The notes under the pieces were generated by a model. The model was not told the origin of the DNA. It saw only the letters and a list, made by a program, of their open reading frames with translations, and ran no database searches. Below, piece after piece: positions 5,888 through 7,617 of a DNA stretch of 7,617 bases (positions are counted from its first letter, which is position 1; the number at the start of each line of letters is the position of its first letter). The DNA lies in contig VXON01000170.1 of the NCBI GenBank assembly GCA_009840065.1, positions 1 to 7,617 on the forward strand, written 5' to 3'. The position numbers and the translations under genes are program-made. Source of the stretch: Cenarchaeum sp. SB0662_bin_33 (GTDB lineage: Archaea; Thermoproteota; Nitrososphaeria; Nitrososphaerales; Nitrosopumilaceae).

Positions 5888-6982
5888 ATGATAAAGATTA
5901 CAGAAGGCAAAACCCACCTACTGGTCCCCGAGTCATCACTATCGGATGTGATATCATCCAAGCCCCCCGTTTTCTTCAACCCCCGCGCAGCCCGAATCCG
6001 GGATATCTCGATACTGGCCTGTCAGGCCCACGCCACACAACAGAGACCGGGCACATACTTAGATGCCATGGCCGGCATCGGGGCGCGGGGGATTCGCGTA
6101 GCCGTGGAATCGGATTATAACACCATATACGTAAACGACTCAAATCCCCAGGCCATGGAGGTTGCCCGAAGATGCGCAGTCCTGAATGATGTGCACAACG
6201 TATACTTCTCTACACAGGATGCGTGCAGGTTTTTAAGCGAGCACTCCGGCAGAGGAGTGCGGGGGGACGTGGTGGATATAGACCCGTTTGGCTCACCGGC
6301 ACCATATGTGGACTGTGCTATACGTGCCACAAGATACAATGGCATGCTGGCAATGACCGCAACCGACCTACAGGTGCTGGGCGGACTGCACAATAAGGCA
6401 TGTCAGAGGATATATGGCGGTACTCCACTCAAGACCGTATATCATGCAGAGATATCCATACGTCTAATTTTAGGCTGCCTGACTCAGGTTGCCGGCCGCC
6501 TAGGGGCCGGAATCGTACCACTATACGTGGAGAGCCACATGCATTACCATAGGGTATATGTCAGGGTCCTCTCCACACCGGTACCGGATAATTTGGGGTA
6601 TCTGGTACAATGCATGTCGTGTGGTAGTCGTGGCGACTCTGAACATTATGATGGCTGTTCTGATACAAAGAGCAGGGCGGGTCCATTGTGGGTTGGAGGG
6701 ATATTTGATTCTGAATTTGTCAGGGCTATGATTGGGCATAGTGGCAACGACGCCTATACAAGACATCTGCAGATGTGCTATGATGAGGCAGGCATGCCAC
6801 CCACGTTTTATACATCCGATGAGATTGCATCTAGTATAAAAAGCGGTCCACCCCCGCTAAAAACAATGATATCTGCATTAAAGGATGCGGGCTTTGCCGC
6901 ATCGCATACGTCATTCTCGCCCACCGGATTTAGAACGGATGCCAGCATCGGCGATGTATGCGATGTGATGGCTAGTATGTAG
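5888..6982 (+). CDS. trm1: tRNA (guanine(26)-N2)-dimethyltransferase Trm1
   Basis: Trm1 uses SAM to methylate N2 of guanosine 26 in tRNA, once or twice. The 364-residue protein has the N-terminal EGKTHLLVP, the conserved FFNPRAARIRDISI (29-42), SAM motif I YLDAMAGIGARGIR (57-70), VNDSNPQAMEVA (82-93) for the SAM ribose, and the catalytic block DIDPFGSPAPYVDCA (130-144), followed by TATDLQVLGG (157-166). HMHYHRVYVRV (217-227) starts the C-terminal domain. The zinc-binding region shows C242-x2-C245 and C257, but the fourth ligand position holds T260 where homologues have CxxC. H253 may substitute, or zinc binding may be weakened. AGPLWVGGIFD (264-274) follows as expected. The length is normal. 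The ATG at 5888 is 30 bases from the shared TATA-like element and has no Shine-Dalgarno sequence. The frame has no lesions, so the gene appears functional. Confidence 0.95.
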   Translation: MIKITEGKTHLLVPESSLSDVISSKPPVFFNPRAARIRDISILACQAHATQQRPGTYLDAMAGIGARGIRVAVESDYNTIYVNDSNPQAMEVARRCAVLNDVHNVYFSTQDACRFLSEHSGRGVRGDVVDIDPFGSPAPYVDCAIRATRYNGMLAMTATDLQVLGGLHNKACQRIYGGTPLKTVYHAEISIRLILGCLTQVAGRLGAGIVPLYVESHMHYHRVYVRVLSTPVPDNLGYLVQCMSCGSRGDSEHYDGCSDTKSRAGPLWVGGIFDSEFVRAMIGHSGNDAYTRHLQMCYDEAGMPPTFYTSDEIASSIKSGPPPLKTMISALKDAGFAASHTSFSPTGFRTDASIGDVCDVMASM

Positions 6983-6998
6983 CAGGACAAAAGTTTGT

Positions 6999-7020
6999 GA
7001 ACATTTTTCGTTCTTTATTA
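6999..7020 (+). terminator. Possible transcription terminator after trm1
   Basis: A small GAAC/GTTC inverted repeat (6999-7002 and 7010-7013) encloses a T-run and is followed by TTTATTA. Archaeal termination depends mainly on T-rich stretches in the coding strand, and this one begins 17 bases after the trm1 stop. The stem is only four pairs, so the T-runs are the stronger part of the evidence. Confidence 0.4.
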
Positions 7021-7053
7021 CTAAATGAAAACAGATATAAAGATCGATACTTA

Positions 7054-7233
7054 CTAGTTATAAAATGTCAACACAGGCTCAGAATTGACTAAGATATAGG
7101 AGGAAAAAATATCTACTCTCAGGTGTTTATCTGATATTCCCTCTAATGCACGGTCATGCAGTCGTAAAAACCAATCGCGTAAAGGTTGTAAAAGATGCCC
7201 GGCCACCTCACTAGTAGAGGATGTCTCTATACT
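7054..7233 (-). pseudogene. Unidentified gene remnant, C-terminal piece
   Basis: This open stretch is bounded by stops, with the upstream TAA at 7234-7236. It encodes 59 residues with convincing protein character: HLLQPLRDWFLRLHDRALEG reads as an amphipathic helix, followed by KHLRVDIFSSYILVNSEPV and an ending LTFYN. The last part resembles beta-strands. There is no ATG start; one GTG exists at codon 10. I do not recognise the family. It could be the C-terminal end of a protein whose upstream part is shifted into another frame. Chance cannot be excluded for a piece this short. Confidence 0.35.
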
Positions 7234-7258
7234 TTATGGCGGCTGCAATGATGAGAGA

Positions 7259-7420
7259 TTACTTAGACACTTTCTTATGACCTGACATCGCACGCATCTT
7301 TTGTAGAGACTCAGTTTTTACACTTGGGAACAGATTGATCTTTTGGAATACTTGCCGTGTTTTATCCGGTTTTTCTGCCCACTGGTGATTGTCATAGGCA
7401 CATAAGGATAGGGCCCGGAA
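7259..7420 (-). pseudogene. Unidentified gene remnant, internal piece
   Basis: This open stretch between a TAG (7421-7423) and a TAA (7259-7261) encodes 53 residues. They include CAYDNHQWAEKPDKTRQVFQ and FPSVKTESLQKMRAMSGHKK, a charged helical composition unlike random translation. The only ATG codons lie close to the end, so no plausible gene starts here. It precedes the 7054-7233 remnant on the same strand in a different frame, as a frameshifted gene would. The GHKK near the end recalls tyrosine recombinases, but the flanking residues do not support that and I make no functional call. Confidence 0.3.
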
Positions 7421-7617
7421 CTAAATCTATTGGTTGGCATACCAAATAATGACTATAAAAATACCATTTGCAGTCGCATGAATTATTGTATACTACTTGT
7501 CCCTACTATAGCGGCGTGCATAAGTTTATGCAGTACTAAAATCGCCCATACACACTACTGAGATTGCATGTACCTCATTTTTGGAGAAGTACACGAGTTA
7601 TGTCTGTGCTACAAGAT

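Larger units (their letters stand above)
7021..7617. other. Gene-poor stretch with broken minus-strand coding remnants
   Basis: No intact gene or RNA gene was found. On the minus strand two open stretches lack ATG starts and lie in different frames: 7054-7233 (59 residues) and 7259-7420 (53 residues), described separately. Bases 7421-7617 show only short open frames, of which the best on the minus strand reads VYFSKNEVHAISVV (roughly 7550-7590). No tRNA T-loop motif and no repeats were seen. The stretch may be the remains of one or more decayed genes. Confidence 0.35.

Noticed and set aside
5779..6120. Plus-strand open frame of 113 codons overlapping rnhB and trm1
   Set aside because: It is out of frame with both, crosses the promoter gap, and is Pro/Arg-rich as expected for a shadow frame.
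7248..7285. C/D-box-like pair: ATGATGA and downstream CTGA
   Set aside because: Only 38 bases separate the ends and no clear internal D'/C' pair is present; archaeal C/D sRNAs are usually 50-60 bases. The motifs are short enough to occur by chance.

Overview
The window looks like a piece of a Nitrososphaerota (Thaumarchaeota) chromosome, probably Nitrosopumilales-like. The evidence is an archaeal nop5-fibrillarin pair, an archaeal-type RNase HII, a Trm1 tRNA methyltransferase of thaumarchaeal character, and an exported blue-copper protein carrying BspA-like (DUF285) repeats, a combination familiar from copper-rich ammonia oxidisers. Promoters look archaeal: TATA-like boxes sit about 25-30 bases before start codons, with almost no leader and no clear Shine-Dalgarno sequences. 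Intact genes cover only about 65% of the window. The rest contains decayed genes, which fits a lineage undergoing genome erosion, possibly host-associated; that lifestyle is inference only.

Layout. Bases 1-267 (with a possible remnant to about 410) hold a frameshifted, Walker-A-damaged ABC transporter ATPase pseudogene. Bases 268-946 have no intact gene but contain coding-like remnants on both strands. Bases 947-2287 encode an exported multidomain protein: signal peptide, type-1 copper (plastocyanin-like) domain, acidic linker, PKD-like segment, and seven BspA-like repeats with an exact 25-residue (75-bp) period. Bases 2440 to about 3250 are a heavily decayed IS5/IS4-superfamily DDE transposase gene with several frameshifts and in-frame stops.

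Bases 3315-5217 are the C/D-box sRNP operon: nop5 followed by fibrillarin, overlapping by 14 bases, with fibrillarin apparently starting at TTG. Together these proteins perform sRNA-guided 2'-O-methylation of rRNA and tRNA. The opposite-strand rnhB (5199-5831) converges on fibrillarin with a 19-base overlap. It diverges from trm1 (5888-6982) across a 56-base gap in which one near-palindromic TATA-like element could serve both genes. nop5, fibrillarin and trm1 form an RNA-modification neighbourhood, with rnhB removing ribonucleotides and RNA primers from DNA.

Bases 6983-7617 hold a possible trm1 terminator and two minus-strand open stretches (7054-7233 and 7259-7420), in different frames and without start codons. 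They look like remains of one or more broken genes that I cannot identify. The most interesting items are the cupredoxin-DUF285 architecture with its phase-locked repeats, the shared bidirectional promoter, the Trm1 zinc site missing one cysteine, and the clustering of decayed genes. I see no clear new defence or mobile system.
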